Shown here one piece after another: positions 23,698 through 32,169 of a stretch of 55,458 nucleotides of DNA (its first letter is position 1; every line of letters starts with the position of its first letter). Origin of the DNA: an uncultured Ruminococcus sp. (GTDB taxonomy: Bacteria; Bacillota; Clostridia; Oscillospirales; Ruminococcaceae); NCBI GenBank assembly GCA_946537515.1, contig CAMNFV010000002.1, positions 1 through 55,458 of the forward strand, written 5' to 3'. The notes under the pieces were generated by a model. The model was not told the origin of the DNA and ran no database searches. It saw nothing but the letters and a program-made list of their open reading frames with translations. Position numbers and translations under genes: made by a program.

Positions 23698-25740
23698 TTA
23701 CAGCAGATGCGTGATTCCGACGATGATCATGCACAGCGTGATGCCGATGACAGTCGGGAGCAGAAATGCGGCGAATGTCCAGCGTTTGCTTCGCGTTTCT
23801 TTGTAAACGGTCAGCAGCGTCGTCGCACAAGGGGAATGGAACAGCGTAAAAATCAGAAAACAGACGGCTGTTCGCATTGTCCAGCCGTGGGATGTCAGCA
23901 GGCTGTGCAGCGAATCGAGTGAATCGTAATCGGTCAGCGTGCTGCATCCGAGATAAGCTGTCAAGGCAACCGGCAGGACGATCTCATTCGCCGGGAGGCC
24001 CAGCAGAAATGCCAGCAGCATGACGCCGTCCAGCCCGATCAGCGCACCGGGCGGCTCCATAAATCCAGCAAGCCATTGCAGCAAGGATTGTCCGCAAATA
24101 CAGATGTTTGCGAGCATCCAGATCAAGAGACTGACCGGCGCCGCGGTCATGACAGCTCTGCCAAGTACGAAAATTGTCCTGTCCAGCACAGAGCGCAGGA
24201 TCACATGACCAATCTGCGGTTTGCGATAAGGCGGCAGCTCCAGAATAAAGGACGAAGGCTGCCCGCGCAGAAAAGTTCGGCTCAGGAACATAGATGCCGC
24301 AAAGGTCACGGCGACACAGAGCAAAATCAGGAGCGTCATAATGCCCGCTGAACGCAGCGATGAAAGCATATCATCTCCGGCAAAAAAGATACTGAGGATT
24401 GCGAGCAGCGCCGGAAATCTGCCATTGCAGGGGACAAGAGAATTCGTCAGAATGGCTATCAGCCGTTCCCGTTTGCTCTGAATGATCCTGCATTCTGTGA
24501 CGCCCACTGCATTGCAGCCAAAGCCCATTGTCATGGTCAGCGCCTGTTTGCCGCAGGCTCTGCACTTTGCACAGCAATGATCAAGATTAAAAGCGATCCG
24601 CGGCAGCAATCCGACATCTTCCAGCAGCGTAAACATCGGAAAGAAAATCGCCATAGGCGGCAGCATCACAGAAACTACCCAACCGGTTCCGCGTAAAATA
24701 CCGTCAATGATTGCGCCGGAAAGCCATTGCGGGCAATGCAGCATTCCTGCTAAATTCCGAAGCGCCGTGCAGATTGCTGCAAAGAAATCTGACAGCAGCG
24801 CAGAGGGATAATTTGCGCCGACCATTGTCACCCAGAAGATCAAGAGCAGCAAACAAATCATGATCGGGTATTTCCAGAATTTCCCGGCGACAAATTTGTC
24901 AATCTGTCTGTCATGATTCTTGCATCGCGTACTGTATTTTATTGTATCTGCGCAGATTTCACTTGCTTTCTGAATTGCAGCAACATGATCAAGCGTATAC
25001 GGTTCAGACGCTTCAGATTGATCGTTTACGACTGCATCCAGCAGGGGACGGAGCGTTGATTTCTTCTTTGCGGCAACGCCGAACACAGGCATATGCAGAT
25101 GCATGGAGATTTTGTTCAAGTCCGTTTTGATCTCCTTTTTCGCTGCTTCATCCATGAGGTTCATGCATAATATCACATGTTCGCCAGCAGCCTGCAATTC
25201 CAGCGCAAGCGCAATGCCGCGAACAGGACAGGTTGCATCGCAGACACAAATTACGAGATCATGCGGAATTTCGCGCAGCACGCGGGCTGTTATCGCTTCT
25301 TCCGCAGATGAAGCATCAATCGCATAAGTACCCGGCGTATCAATACAGCGGATTTGTTCGCCTTGAATATGGATACACCCCTCTGCACCGCTCACAGTTT
25401 TGCCGCACCAGTTTCCGGTATGCTGATGCAGCCCGGTCATCGCATTGAATATTGTGCTCTTTCCGACATTCGGATTCCCGACAAGCAAGACGGTTCGTTT
25501 ATGCGTCAGGCGCTGCACAAAGATTTTGTCACAGTCCTCTTTGCGAAGCGCGAGCGTGACGCCGTGTATTTCAAATGCAATCGGTGAGCCGCCGCTTCCG
25601 TGCATGACTACTTTCAACTTTGAATCAATGATGATTCCAAGTTCCGCAAGACGTTTTTTTTCATTATCATCTGTCCGTATATCCGAAATCACAGCGAGAC
25701 AGCCGTCCGGCAGCGCGGATAACGGTTCTGCGTCATACAA
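23698..25740 (-). CDS. feoB: Ferrous iron transporter FeoB with N-terminal FeoA domain
   Basis: 680 aa. Residues 1-76 are a FeoA-like SH3 domain (LPDGCLAVISDI ... KEDCDKIFV). The G domain follows at about 82-235, with GNPNVGKS (G1), a Thr of G2 near HQHTGNWCGKTVSG, DTPGTYAI (G3) and NLMD (G4). The membrane domain of about 8-11 spans has the two Gate motifs, seen around MGFGCNAVGVTECRI and ANEIVLPVALTAY. It imports Fe2+ across the cytoplasmic membrane. The start is TTG 25740 behind AAGGGG with a 7-nt gap; an ATG four bases later is out of frame. The ribosome binding site lies in the arm of a strong hairpin. It follows nspC on the same strand. Confidence 0.92.
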   Translation of the reverse strand: MYDAEPLSALPDGCLAVISDIRTDDNEKKRLAELGIIIDSKLKVVMHGSGGSPIAFEIHGVTLALRKEDCDKIFVQRLTHKRTVLLVGNPNVGKSTIFNAMTGLHQHTGNWCGKTVSGAEGCIHIQGEQIRCIDTPGTYAIDASSAEEAITARVLREIPHDLVICVCDATCPVRGIALALELQAAGEHVILCMNLMDEAAKKEIKTDLNKISMHLHMPVFGVAAKKKSTLRPLLDAVVNDQSEASEPYTLDHVAAIQKASEICADTIKYSTRCKNHDRQIDKFVAGKFWKYPIMICLLLLIFWVTMVGANYPSALLSDFFAAICTALRNLAGMLHCPQWLSGAIIDGILRGTGWVVSVMLPPMAIFFPMFTLLEDVGLLPRIAFNLDHCCAKCRACGKQALTMTMGFGCNAVGVTECRIIQSKRERLIAILTNSLVPCNGRFPALLAILSIFFAGDDMLSSLRSAGIMTLLILLCVAVTFAASMFLSRTFLRGQPSSFILELPPYRKPQIGHVILRSVLDRTIFVLGRAVMTAAPVSLLIWMLANICICGQSLLQWLAGFMEPPGALIGLDGVMLLAFLLGLPANEIVLPVALTAYLGCSTLTDYDSLDSLHSLLTSHGWTMRTAVCFLIFTLFHSPCATTLLTVYKETRSKRWTFAAFLLPTVIGITLCMIIVGITHLL

Positions 25741-25742
25741 AT

Positions 25743-25790
25743 AATCACCCCTTCATAGTCTGATTGATAACAGAATATGAAAGGGTGATT
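25743..25790 (-). promoter_or_regulatory. Hairpin that can sequester the feoB ribosome binding site
   Basis: Fifteen-bp stem with one mismatch, AATCACCCCTTCATA (25743-25757) with TATGAAAGGGTGATT (25776-25790), loop 18 nt. In the minus transcript the 3' arm contains AGGGGTGA, the feoB ribosome binding site. The T tract after it on minus is poor, so I read it as translational control rather than termination. Confidence 0.5.
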
Positions 25791-25803
25791 GTTTTTGTGC
25801 ATT

Positions 25804-26925
25804 TCAAAAACGGTTCTTGAAATCACTGAAACCGAAGTTGCGGAGAATTTTGCAGTTTCCGTCCATTTCGCGAACCGCAACCGCCGGCATCGGCATTCCG
25901 GTGTACATTTTCGCTTTCGTCAGCGTATTGATCGCCATATCTTTAAAGACGAGTCGTTCACCGATTTCCAGCGGGTGGTCGAACGAATAATCGCCGAATA
26001 TATCCTCCGGAAGGCAGCTTCTGCCGCCGAGTCTGTACGTATAGGGGAGTACAGAAGGTTTATCCGCACCGATCAGCGGCGGACGATACCGCAGCTCTGT
26101 GATATCCGGTGCATGGCAGACCGCAGAAGAATCGAGAATCGCAATCGGCATTTCATTCTGAATGATATCCACAACGGAAGTCACAAAATATCCGACTTCC
26201 CAGACAATCGCTTCGCCCGGTTCAATATAAACTTTTAAGCCATATTTCCTTTGCAGCATTGCGATCGTTTCTTCAAATTTTTCAGTCTGGTATCCTTCAC
26301 GCGTCAGGTGATGACCGCCGCCGAGATTGATCCATTCCATTTCCGGCAGCAGCGCACCGAATTTCTCAATGACCGCATCCGTCAGATGAACAAGTGCATC
26401 CGAATTTTGCTCGAAGAGCGCATGTACATGCAGGCCGTTGATATTTCTGCGCTGCGGCATCGGGAATTCTGCGATTGTTGTCCCAAGGCGGGAAAAACGC
26501 GCACATGGATCGAATTCGTCGATCTGCTGGGACAAATATTCCGGATTGACACGCAGTCCGACTGAAACATTATGTGTTCTTGCAAACACGCCGTATTTTG
26601 CGAGTTGAGAAGGGGAATTGAAAACCATATGATCGCAGATCTCTACGAGCTGATCAACCTCTTCAGGCAAATATGCTGTCTGAAAGATATGATTTTCCCC
26701 GTGAAAGAACATGTGCGAGAGCTGTGCTTCATATGCAGAACAGGACGACACACCGTCCAGATAGCGTGAGATCATAGAATAAAACGGAAAGGAAGAAAAA
26801 GCCTTCTGCGCGTAAAGAATCCGGCATCCGGAGCGCTGACGCAGCGCATCCAGCATCATCAGATTCGATTTAAGCTTCGCCTGGTCGATCAGATAGCAAG
26901 GCGACGGCAAGGCTGATTCGAGCAT
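25804..26925 (-). CDS. nspC: Carboxynorspermidine decarboxylase
   Basis: 373 aa, usual length. Fold-type III PLP enzyme of the DapDC/NspC group. The PLP Lys is K41 in LYAQKAFS, the phosphate/glycine site is WINLGGGHH, EPGEA is conserved, and the second-subunit Cys lies in SSAVCHAPDI. YDPC-like DEFDPCARFSRLG is an NspC signature. It decarboxylates carboxyspermidine or carboxynorspermidine to spermidine or norspermidine. The usual partner, carboxyspermidine dehydrogenase, is not next to it. It has its own promoter and reads toward feoB. RBS GGGGTGAAAG precedes the ATG. Confidence 0.88.
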   Translation of the reverse strand: MLESALPSPCYLIDQAKLKSNLMMLDALRQRSGCRILYAQKAFSSFPFYSMISRYLDGVSSCSAYEAQLSHMFFHGENHIFQTAYLPEEVDQLVEICDHMVFNSPSQLAKYGVFARTHNVSVGLRVNPEYLSQQIDEFDPCARFSRLGTTIAEFPMPQRRNINGLHVHALFEQNSDALVHLTDAVIEKFGALLPEMEWINLGGGHHLTREGYQTEKFEETIAMLQRKYGLKVYIEPGEAIVWEVGYFVTSVVDIIQNEMPIAILDSSAVCHAPDITELRYRPPLIGADKPSVLPYTYRLGGRSCLPEDIFGDYSFDHPLEIGERLVFKDMAINTLTKAKMYTGMPMPAVAVREMDGNCKILRNFGFSDFKNRF

Positions 26926-26970
26926 ATTTCTTTCACCCCTTTGCAGATTCAGATAGTTCGCTTATCTTCT

Positions 26971-26999
26971 AGTATAACATAAAATCGTAAAAAACGCAA
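26971..26999 (-). promoter_or_regulatory. SigA-type promoter of nspC
   Basis: Minus-strand TTGCGT (26999-26994), 17-nt spacer, TATACT (26976-26971). Confidence 0.75.
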
Positions 27000-27067
27000 T
27001 GGGTGAAGCGATAATTAAATGAATATCCGGCAGCATGGGTCTAAAAGCAGAATTCTGTTAAAAAGAC

Positions 27068-27096
27068 TTGCATTTTTCTTGCAAATATGATATAAT
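27068..27096 (+). promoter_or_regulatory. SigA-type promoter of the amidase gene
   Basis: TTGCAT (27068-27073), 17-nt spacer, TATAAT (27091-27096), 42 nt before the start. Confidence 0.75.
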
Positions 27097-27138
27097 AAAA
27101 CAGTATGTAGACATGTATATGAAAATGGAGATGCGTAT

Positions 27139-27966
27139 ATGGCAAAACGAAGAAGAGTCCGCTGGGACCGCGTTTTATTGGTCTTCGGTCCATTGTTGTT
27201 ACTGATCCTGATTTTGTGTTTCAGCTGTCATCACCGCGACAAAGATACAATGGATCAAACATCATCGCCGGATAATCTGGTAGAATCCAGTCTTCCTGCT
27301 GAAACATCAGAAGTTGCCGTGCCTGTCGAAGCAGAAGCACGTCCGCTGGTCATCTGCATTGATGCAGGCCACGGCGGCAAAGACAGCGGCGCAACCGATA
27401 AGCCCAATGACAAATCCATGAGCGAGGCAAATAAGCGTTTGGAAAAAAACGATAACCTCAATCTTTCGCTTGCTGTTCGGGATGCGTTTCAGAAGTATCC
27501 GGATATTCAGGTTATCATGACACGTGAAACAGATGTGTTTGTAGAATTGCAGGACCGCTGTGATATCGCGAACAATGCGAATGCTGACTTTTTCATTTCG
27601 CTGCACCGGAATATGGCTGAAAACGGTAAAGGCGTTGAAGTCTGGATCAACAATGATTCGATGGGCGATAACACGATGGATAAGCTCATGTCAGAATACA
27701 TACTGGACTGGCTTGAAAAAGTCGGAATCTCCGAGCGACGCGGCATCCATTACGGCTTCCGCGAGGGCGAAGGCAACTATGAAAGCAACAACTATTACGT
27801 TAACCGATATACCAATATGCCGAGTATCCTGCTTGAGATGGGCTTTATGACCTCAAAGGAGGACAACCGCAACTTCGACGATCATCTTGAGGAATATGCA
27901 GATGCGATCGCATCCGCGATGATTGAATTGCTCACCGACAAGGGCTTATACCCGGTACAAACATAA
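27139..27966 (+). CDS. N-acetylmuramoyl-L-alanine amidase, Amidase_3 family
   Basis: 275 aa. It cleaves the bond between MurNAc and the stem peptide. A basic N-terminus and one span (about 13-30) anchor it outside the membrane, with a short acidic linker. The catalytic domain covers about 68-275. Zinc ligands are His in IDAGHGG, Glu in RLEKNDNLNL and His in FFISLHRN. The catalytic Glu is in LLEMGFMT. The segment FREGEGNYESNNYYVNRYTN matches the substrate groove of CwlC/AmiC-type enzymes. It is followed 33 nt later by the FkbH-type gene. A spore- or division-related role is possible; context does not decide. Confidence 0.9.
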   Translation: MAKRRRVRWDRVLLVFGPLLLLILILCFSCHHRDKDTMDQTSSPDNLVESSLPAETSEVAVPVEAEARPLVICIDAGHGGKDSGATDKPNDKSMSEANKRLEKNDNLNLSLAVRDAFQKYPDIQVIMTRETDVFVELQDRCDIANNANADFFISLHRNMAENGKGVEVWINNDSMGDNTMDKLMSEYILDWLEKVGISERRGIHYGFREGEGNYESNNYYVNRYTNMPSILLEMGFMTSKEDNRNFDDHLEEYADAIASAMIELLTDKGLYPVQT

Positions 27967-27999
27967 CAAAGAACTGAAAAAGAAAAGAGGAACAAAACA

Positions 28000-29727
28000 T
28001 TGGAGACTGTCAGCTATTCTGCGCTGAAAAAACTCGCAAAACAAGAAGTTGAATGTAAAAAAAGAATCGCTGTCATCGGTGATTGTGCAACACAGCAGCT
28101 TGCAACGGCACTCCGCGGTGAGTCGATTCGCCGGGAATACCCGCTTGCAGTACTGGATGCGGATTATGACCAGATGGAAGCACAGCTTCTTGATCCGAAT
28201 TCGGAAGTATATACATCCAAGCCGGATTATATTCTGTTATTTGCATCCTTTGAAAAGCTGAAGAATCGCTTTTATGATACGGTACCGGCGGAGCGTCCGC
28301 AGTTTGCTGCGCGTGAAATGGAACGATTCACAGGACTTTGGCAGGCAATCAGCGCGAATTGCAGCGCGAAGATCCTGATGTTTGATTTTCCGGATGCAGA
28401 AGACAACATCTTCGGCAGCTATGCGCTTCGCACGCCTGCTTCGCTGGGATTTCAGCTGCGAAAACTGAATTTGTTGTTTTCTGAAACAATCGCGGAGCGT
28501 TTCCCGAATGTCTATCCGATTGCGCTGGGCAATATCCAAACTGCCTGCGGCAGAGCAGAATTTTTCGAGGATCGGACCTGGTATCTTGCAAAAATGGCTG
28601 TTCGTACCGATACACTTCCCGCTGTTGCGGCGCGTGTTCTGGATACGATTACGGCGCTTGCGGGACGTGTTAAGAAATGCGTCATCGTCGATCTTGATAA
28701 TACCCTTTGGGGCGGTGTGATCGGTGATGACGGAATCGACGGCATTCAGCTCGGCGAACTTGGTGACGGGCCTGCATTTTCCGCATTGCAGCGCTGGCTT
28801 CTGGAATTGAAGCGCCGCGGCATTCTCCTTGCAGTATGCAGCAAAAATAATGATGATACTGCAAGAGAACCGTTTGAAAAGCATCCGGAGATGATTCTGC
28901 GGCTGGATGATTTTGCAATGTTCGTTGCGAACTGGGAGAATAAGGCTGAAAACATCCGGACGATTCAGAAAACGCTGAATATCGGCATGGACAGCCTTGT
29001 ATTCCTGGACGATAACCCGTTTGAACGGAATCTTGTGCGCGAAATGCTGCCGGAGGTGACCGTTCCGGAATTGCCGGAGGATCCTTCCGCTGTTCCTGCT
29101 TATCTGAATTCGCTGCATCTTTTTGAGGCGGTCAGCTTTTCGGAGGAAGATGCTGCCCGCACCGCACAGTATCAGGCTGAAGCCAGCCGTACCGCTGCAC
29201 AGGCAACATTCAGTTCCTACGAGGACTACCTCAAGGCGCTTGAGATGAAAGCGGAGATTCTTCCGTTTGACTCGTTCCACTATCCGCGCATCGCACAGCT
29301 GACACAGCGTTCCAACCAGTTTAATCTGCGCACGGTTCGCTATTCAGAATCAGATATCGCGGAAATTGCTCAGAATCCGGAGTATCTGACTCGTTATATG
29401 ACGCTGAAAGATAAATTTGGTGAACACGGTCTGATCAGTGTTGTCATCTGTCAGAGACAATCCGCTGACACACTCTTTATTGATACCTGGCTGATGAGCT
29501 GCCGTGTTCTGCGCCGCGGCGTGGAAGAGTGCCTGTTTGACGCGATTGTGAAAATGGCAGCCGATGCCGGATTCCGCTATCTTGCAGCAGAGTACCTGCC
29601 GACTGCGAAGAATAAAATGGTTGCGGATTTCTATGAGACAATGGGAATGACCCCGCTGGGTGACGGAAAGTATATTTTAGAATGCACAAAACATCAAAAT
29701 CATACCCATTCAATTAAGATTTTATAA
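28000..29727 (+). CDS. FkbH-type HAD/GNAT protein, orphan
   Basis: 575 aa. TTG start with AGAGGA 8 nt upstream. An N-terminal alpha/beta domain (about 1-220) resembles the SGNH-like part of FkbH. The HAD-IIIC domain (about 227-360) shows VDLDNTLWGGVIGDDGI, AVCSKNN and FLDDNPFERN. The C-terminal GNAT-like domain (about 430-565) contains RSNQFNLRT and FYETMGM. FkbH proteins load glyceryl units onto acyl carrier proteins in polyketide pathways and occur in surface-polymer clusters. Here there is no acyl carrier protein, acyltransferase or oxidoreductase nearby. Neighbours are an amidase and a small acidic membrane protein, so a cell-envelope role is possible. Confidence 0.8.
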   Translation: METVSYSALKKLAKQEVECKKRIAVIGDCATQQLATALRGESIRREYPLAVLDADYDQMEAQLLDPNSEVYTSKPDYILLFASFEKLKNRFYDTVPAERPQFAAREMERFTGLWQAISANCSAKILMFDFPDAEDNIFGSYALRTPASLGFQLRKLNLLFSETIAERFPNVYPIALGNIQTACGRAEFFEDRTWYLAKMAVRTDTLPAVAARVLDTITALAGRVKKCVIVDLDNTLWGGVIGDDGIDGIQLGELGDGPAFSALQRWLLELKRRGILLAVCSKNNDDTAREPFEKHPEMILRLDDFAMFVANWENKAENIRTIQKTLNIGMDSLVFLDDNPFERNLVREMLPEVTVPELPEDPSAVPAYLNSLHLFEAVSFSEEDAARTAQYQAEASRTAAQATFSSYEDYLKALEMKAEILPFDSFHYPRIAQLTQRSNQFNLRTVRYSESDIAEIAQNPEYLTRYMTLKDKFGEHGLISVVICQRQSADTLFIDTWLMSCRVLRRGVEECLFDAIVKMAADAGFRYLAAEYLPTAKNKMVADFYETMGMTPLGDGKYILECTKHQNHTHSIKIL

Positions 29728-29754
29728 GTTTTTCAGATAAATCACAAAAAACGC

Positions 29755-29783
29755 TTGAAATAATCACAAAACTGTGGTATAAT
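29755..29783 (+). promoter_or_regulatory. SigA-type promoter of the small acidic protein gene
   Basis: TTGAAA (29755-29760), 17-nt spacer, TATAAT (29778-29783). A leader of about 75 nt follows. Confidence 0.78.
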
Positions 29784-29869
29784 AACAGCATGAGGATCGT
29801 TGCAGCCGCATGGGCAGCGATCATCGGCGTGAGCCGCGAAAAGCACCTTGCGGAGAAAGAGGAATGACT

Positions 29870-30247
29870 ATGAAGAAAACTACTGCTCTTGCACTGTTCG
29901 CAGCCGCTGCAGCAGGTGCTGCCGCTGCATTTATGATTGCGAAGCGCCGTCAGGATGAAGCCAGCTGCCGTTATGATGCAGATGAATTTGATGACGATGA
30001 CGATCTCTTTTGTGAGGATTGCGGCATTTGCGGTGAAGACGTAAAGGAAGCTGCTGAAGATCTCGCTGATAAGGCGGAAGATGCAGCTGAAGATCTCGCT
30101 GACAAGGCTGCTGACGCTGCAGAAGACATCGCGGATCAGGCTGAGGATACTGTCGATGCCATCAAGGATACTGCGGAAGATGTCGCAGACGATGTCGCTG
30201 ATGCGATTGATGATGTCGCAGATAACATTAAGAAAAAGTTTGACTGA
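29870..30247 (+). CDS. Small acidic membrane-anchored coiled-coil protein, YtxH-like
   Basis: 125 aa from ATG 29870 (GAGGA, 6-nt gap). An Ala-rich N-terminal helix (about 4-22) ends in AKRRQ, typical of YtxH-type anchors. A Cys cluster CEDCGICGED follows an Asp run. The rest is an amphipathic helix with 11-residue-like repeats, AEDLADKAEDAAEDLADKA, of the apolipoprotein or LEA type, ending KKKFD. Such proteins are usually stress-related with no defined activity. The spacing of Cys (CxxCxxC) could bind a metal, which is speculation. Own promoter and terminator. Confidence 0.7.
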   Translation: MKKTTALALFAAAAAGAAAAFMIAKRRQDEASCRYDADEFDDDDDLFCEDCGICGEDVKEAAEDLADKAEDAAEDLADKAADAAEDIADQAEDTVDAIKDTAEDVADDVADAIDDVADNIKKKFD

Positions 30248-30269
30248 AGCGGCGATGTAATCTGAAATC

Positions 30270-30306
30270 AAAACGGGATGCGGCAAATGCTGCCATCCCG
30301 TTTTTT
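30270..30306 (+). terminator. Terminator of the small acidic protein gene
   Basis: AAAACGGGAT / ATCCCGTTTT (30270-30279 with 30295-30304) plus inner GGCA/TGCC with a 2-nt bulge, then T tract. Confidence 0.85.
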
Positions 30307-30329
30307 ATGTGTAGATTGGGGTAAATGAT

Positions 30330-31172
30330 ATGCAGCGAATTCTTGGATATCTGCGCCGCGCTGTGCAGGAATTTGACCTGATTCAAAATGGTGACAGAAT
30401 CGCCGTCGGTATATCAGGCGGAAAAGACAGCCTTGTGCTGCTGAATGCTTTGCGCGATTTTCAGCGCTTTGGTCTGTTTGATTATACGATTGTCGGTATC
30501 ACGCTTGATCCGCAGTTTGAGGGGGTTCAGACGGACTATTCTCCGGCGGAGGAATTCTGTGAAAAGCTTGGTGTAGAATATCATGTGATCCGGACGCAGA
30601 TCGGTCAGATTGTTTTCGATCACAGGAAGGAAACGCATCCTTGCAGTCTGTGTGCCAAAATGCGCCGCGGCGCGCTGCATGACCATGCAAAGGCACTTGG
30701 CTGCAATAAGCTTGCGCTCGGTCACCATAACGACGACGCGATTGAGACATTCCTCATGAATTTATTTATCGAGGGCAGAATTGGCTGCTATGCGCCGAAA
30801 TCGTACCTTTCGCGGAAAGACCTGACGCTGATCCGACCGCTGAGTTTTGCACCGGAGGCGGATATTATTCACGCTGCAAGACAAAATATTCCTCAAATAG
30901 TAAAATCACGCTGTCCGGTGGACGGCCATACATCCCGCGAGATGATGAAGAATTTTATCCGCGAACAGGAAAAGATGCATTCCGGCTTCAAGACAAGAGT
31001 GTTCGGTGCGATGCGCCGGGCTAATGTTGACGGCTGGGGCGGCAAGACCTATGTCCGGGATTTGTCTATGGATAATCCGGAGACAAACGGGAAACCGGAG
31101 CGTTTTCATATGCTGGAAGCAGAAATCGCCAGACGACTCAAGGAGGGACAATATGCGGATCTTGGGAATTGA
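30330..31172 (+). CDS. ttcA: TtcA-type tRNA 2-thiolation protein
   Basis: 280 aa. PP-loop ATPase with GISGGKDS. The CSLCAKMRRG Cys pair and a third Cys in SRCPVDG fit the iron-sulfur site of TtcA-like enzymes. LALGHHNDDAIETFLMNL is the family signature. Such enzymes thiolate cytidine 32 in tRNA (TtcA) or related positions. First gene of a run that ends with rsmI; it overlaps tsaD by 20 nt. GGGG lies about 8 nt before the ATG. Confidence 0.85.
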   Translation: MQRILGYLRRAVQEFDLIQNGDRIAVGISGGKDSLVLLNALRDFQRFGLFDYTIVGITLDPQFEGVQTDYSPAEEFCEKLGVEYHVIRTQIGQIVFDHRKETHPCSLCAKMRRGALHDHAKALGCNKLALGHHNDDAIETFLMNLFIEGRIGCYAPKSYLSRKDLTLIRPLSFAPEADIIHAARQNIPQIVKSRCPVDGHTSREMMKNFIREQEKMHSGFKTRVFGAMRRANVDGWGGKTYVRDLSMDNPETNGKPERFHMLEAEIARRLKEGQYADLGN

Positions 31173-32169
31173 GAGTTCCTGTGATGAAACAGCGGCTGCG
31201 ATTGTTGAAGACGGTCGCAGAATCCTCTCAAATGTGATCGCCTCACAGGCGGATGAACATAAGCTTTACGGCGGCGTTGTTCCGGAGCTCGCATCCCGCC
31301 GGCATTGTGAAAATATCCTTCCCGTTGTAAAAAAAGCATTGTCTGATGCGAATATGACGATTGATGATGTGGACGGTATTGCGGTAACATATGCGCCGGG
31401 GCTGATCGGTGCGCTGCTTGTCGGCGTCAGCTTTGCAAAGGGCCTTGCAATGATGGCGAATAAGCCGCTTATCCCAGTTCATCACACGGAAGGACATGCT
31501 GCTGCAAACTATCTGGTGCATCCCGATCTGAAGCCGCCGTATCTTGCGCTGATTGTCAGCGGCGGACATACCAGAATTGCCGAAGTCCTCGATTATACGA
31601 CCTTCCGGACGGTCGGCAAAACCCGTGATGATGCGGCAGGAGAATGTTTTGATAAATGTGCGCGTGCAATGGGATTTCCATATCCGGGCGGAGTTCATGT
31701 TGATCAGGCTGCAAAAAAAGGAAATGCATCCGCATTCAAGCTCCCGAAAACGAAAATGGACGGAAATCCTTATGATTTCAGCTTCTCCGGACTGAAAACC
31801 TATATTGTAAATTTATTGCACCATGCAGAGCAATGCGGTGAAACGGTCAATACGGATGATTTAGCTGCCGCTTTACAAAAAGCGATTGCAGATTCCGTAA
31901 CGGAAAAAACAATCGCCGCGGCAAAAGAACTCGGATACAGCGGCATTGCGCTTTCCGGCGGTGTTTCTGCGAATTCTGGTGTACGCGATACACTTGCGGC
32001 TGCCTGTCAGACAAACGGTCTGACGCTTTGTATGCCGCCGATCGCACTTTGCGGAGACAATGCTGCTATGATCGCTGCACAGGGATATTATAATTATATT
32101 GCCGGAATCACAGCAGATGAAACGCTGAATGCGATCGCCTCAAAGGAACTGCGCGGAGAGTCTGCATGA
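31153..32169 (+). CDS. tsaD: tRNA N6-threonylcarbamoyladenosine synthase subunit TsaD
   Basis: 338 aa from ATG 31153 (AGGAGG, 6-nt gap); the track start 49 codons upstream lies inside ttcA. ASKHA-fold protein that transfers the threonylcarbamoyl group to A37 of tRNA. Metal-binding His pair in HHTEGHAAAN, IVSGGHTRI, and ALSGGVSANSGVR near the C-terminus. IESSCDETAAAIVEDGR begins the protein as usual. TsaB, C and E are not in this window. Confidence 0.95.
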   Translation: MRILGIESSCDETAAAIVEDGRRILSNVIASQADEHKLYGGVVPELASRRHCENILPVVKKALSDANMTIDDVDGIAVTYAPGLIGALLVGVSFAKGLAMMANKPLIPVHHTEGHAAANYLVHPDLKPPYLALIVSGGHTRIAEVLDYTTFRTVGKTRDDAAGECFDKCARAMGFPYPGGVHVDQAAKKGNASAFKLPKTKMDGNPYDFSFSGLKTYIVNLLHHAEQCGETVNTDDLAAALQKAIADSVTEKTIAAAKELGYSGIALSGGVSANSGVRDTLAAACQTNGLTLCMPPIALCGDNAAMIAAQGYYNYIAGITADETLNAIASKELRGESA

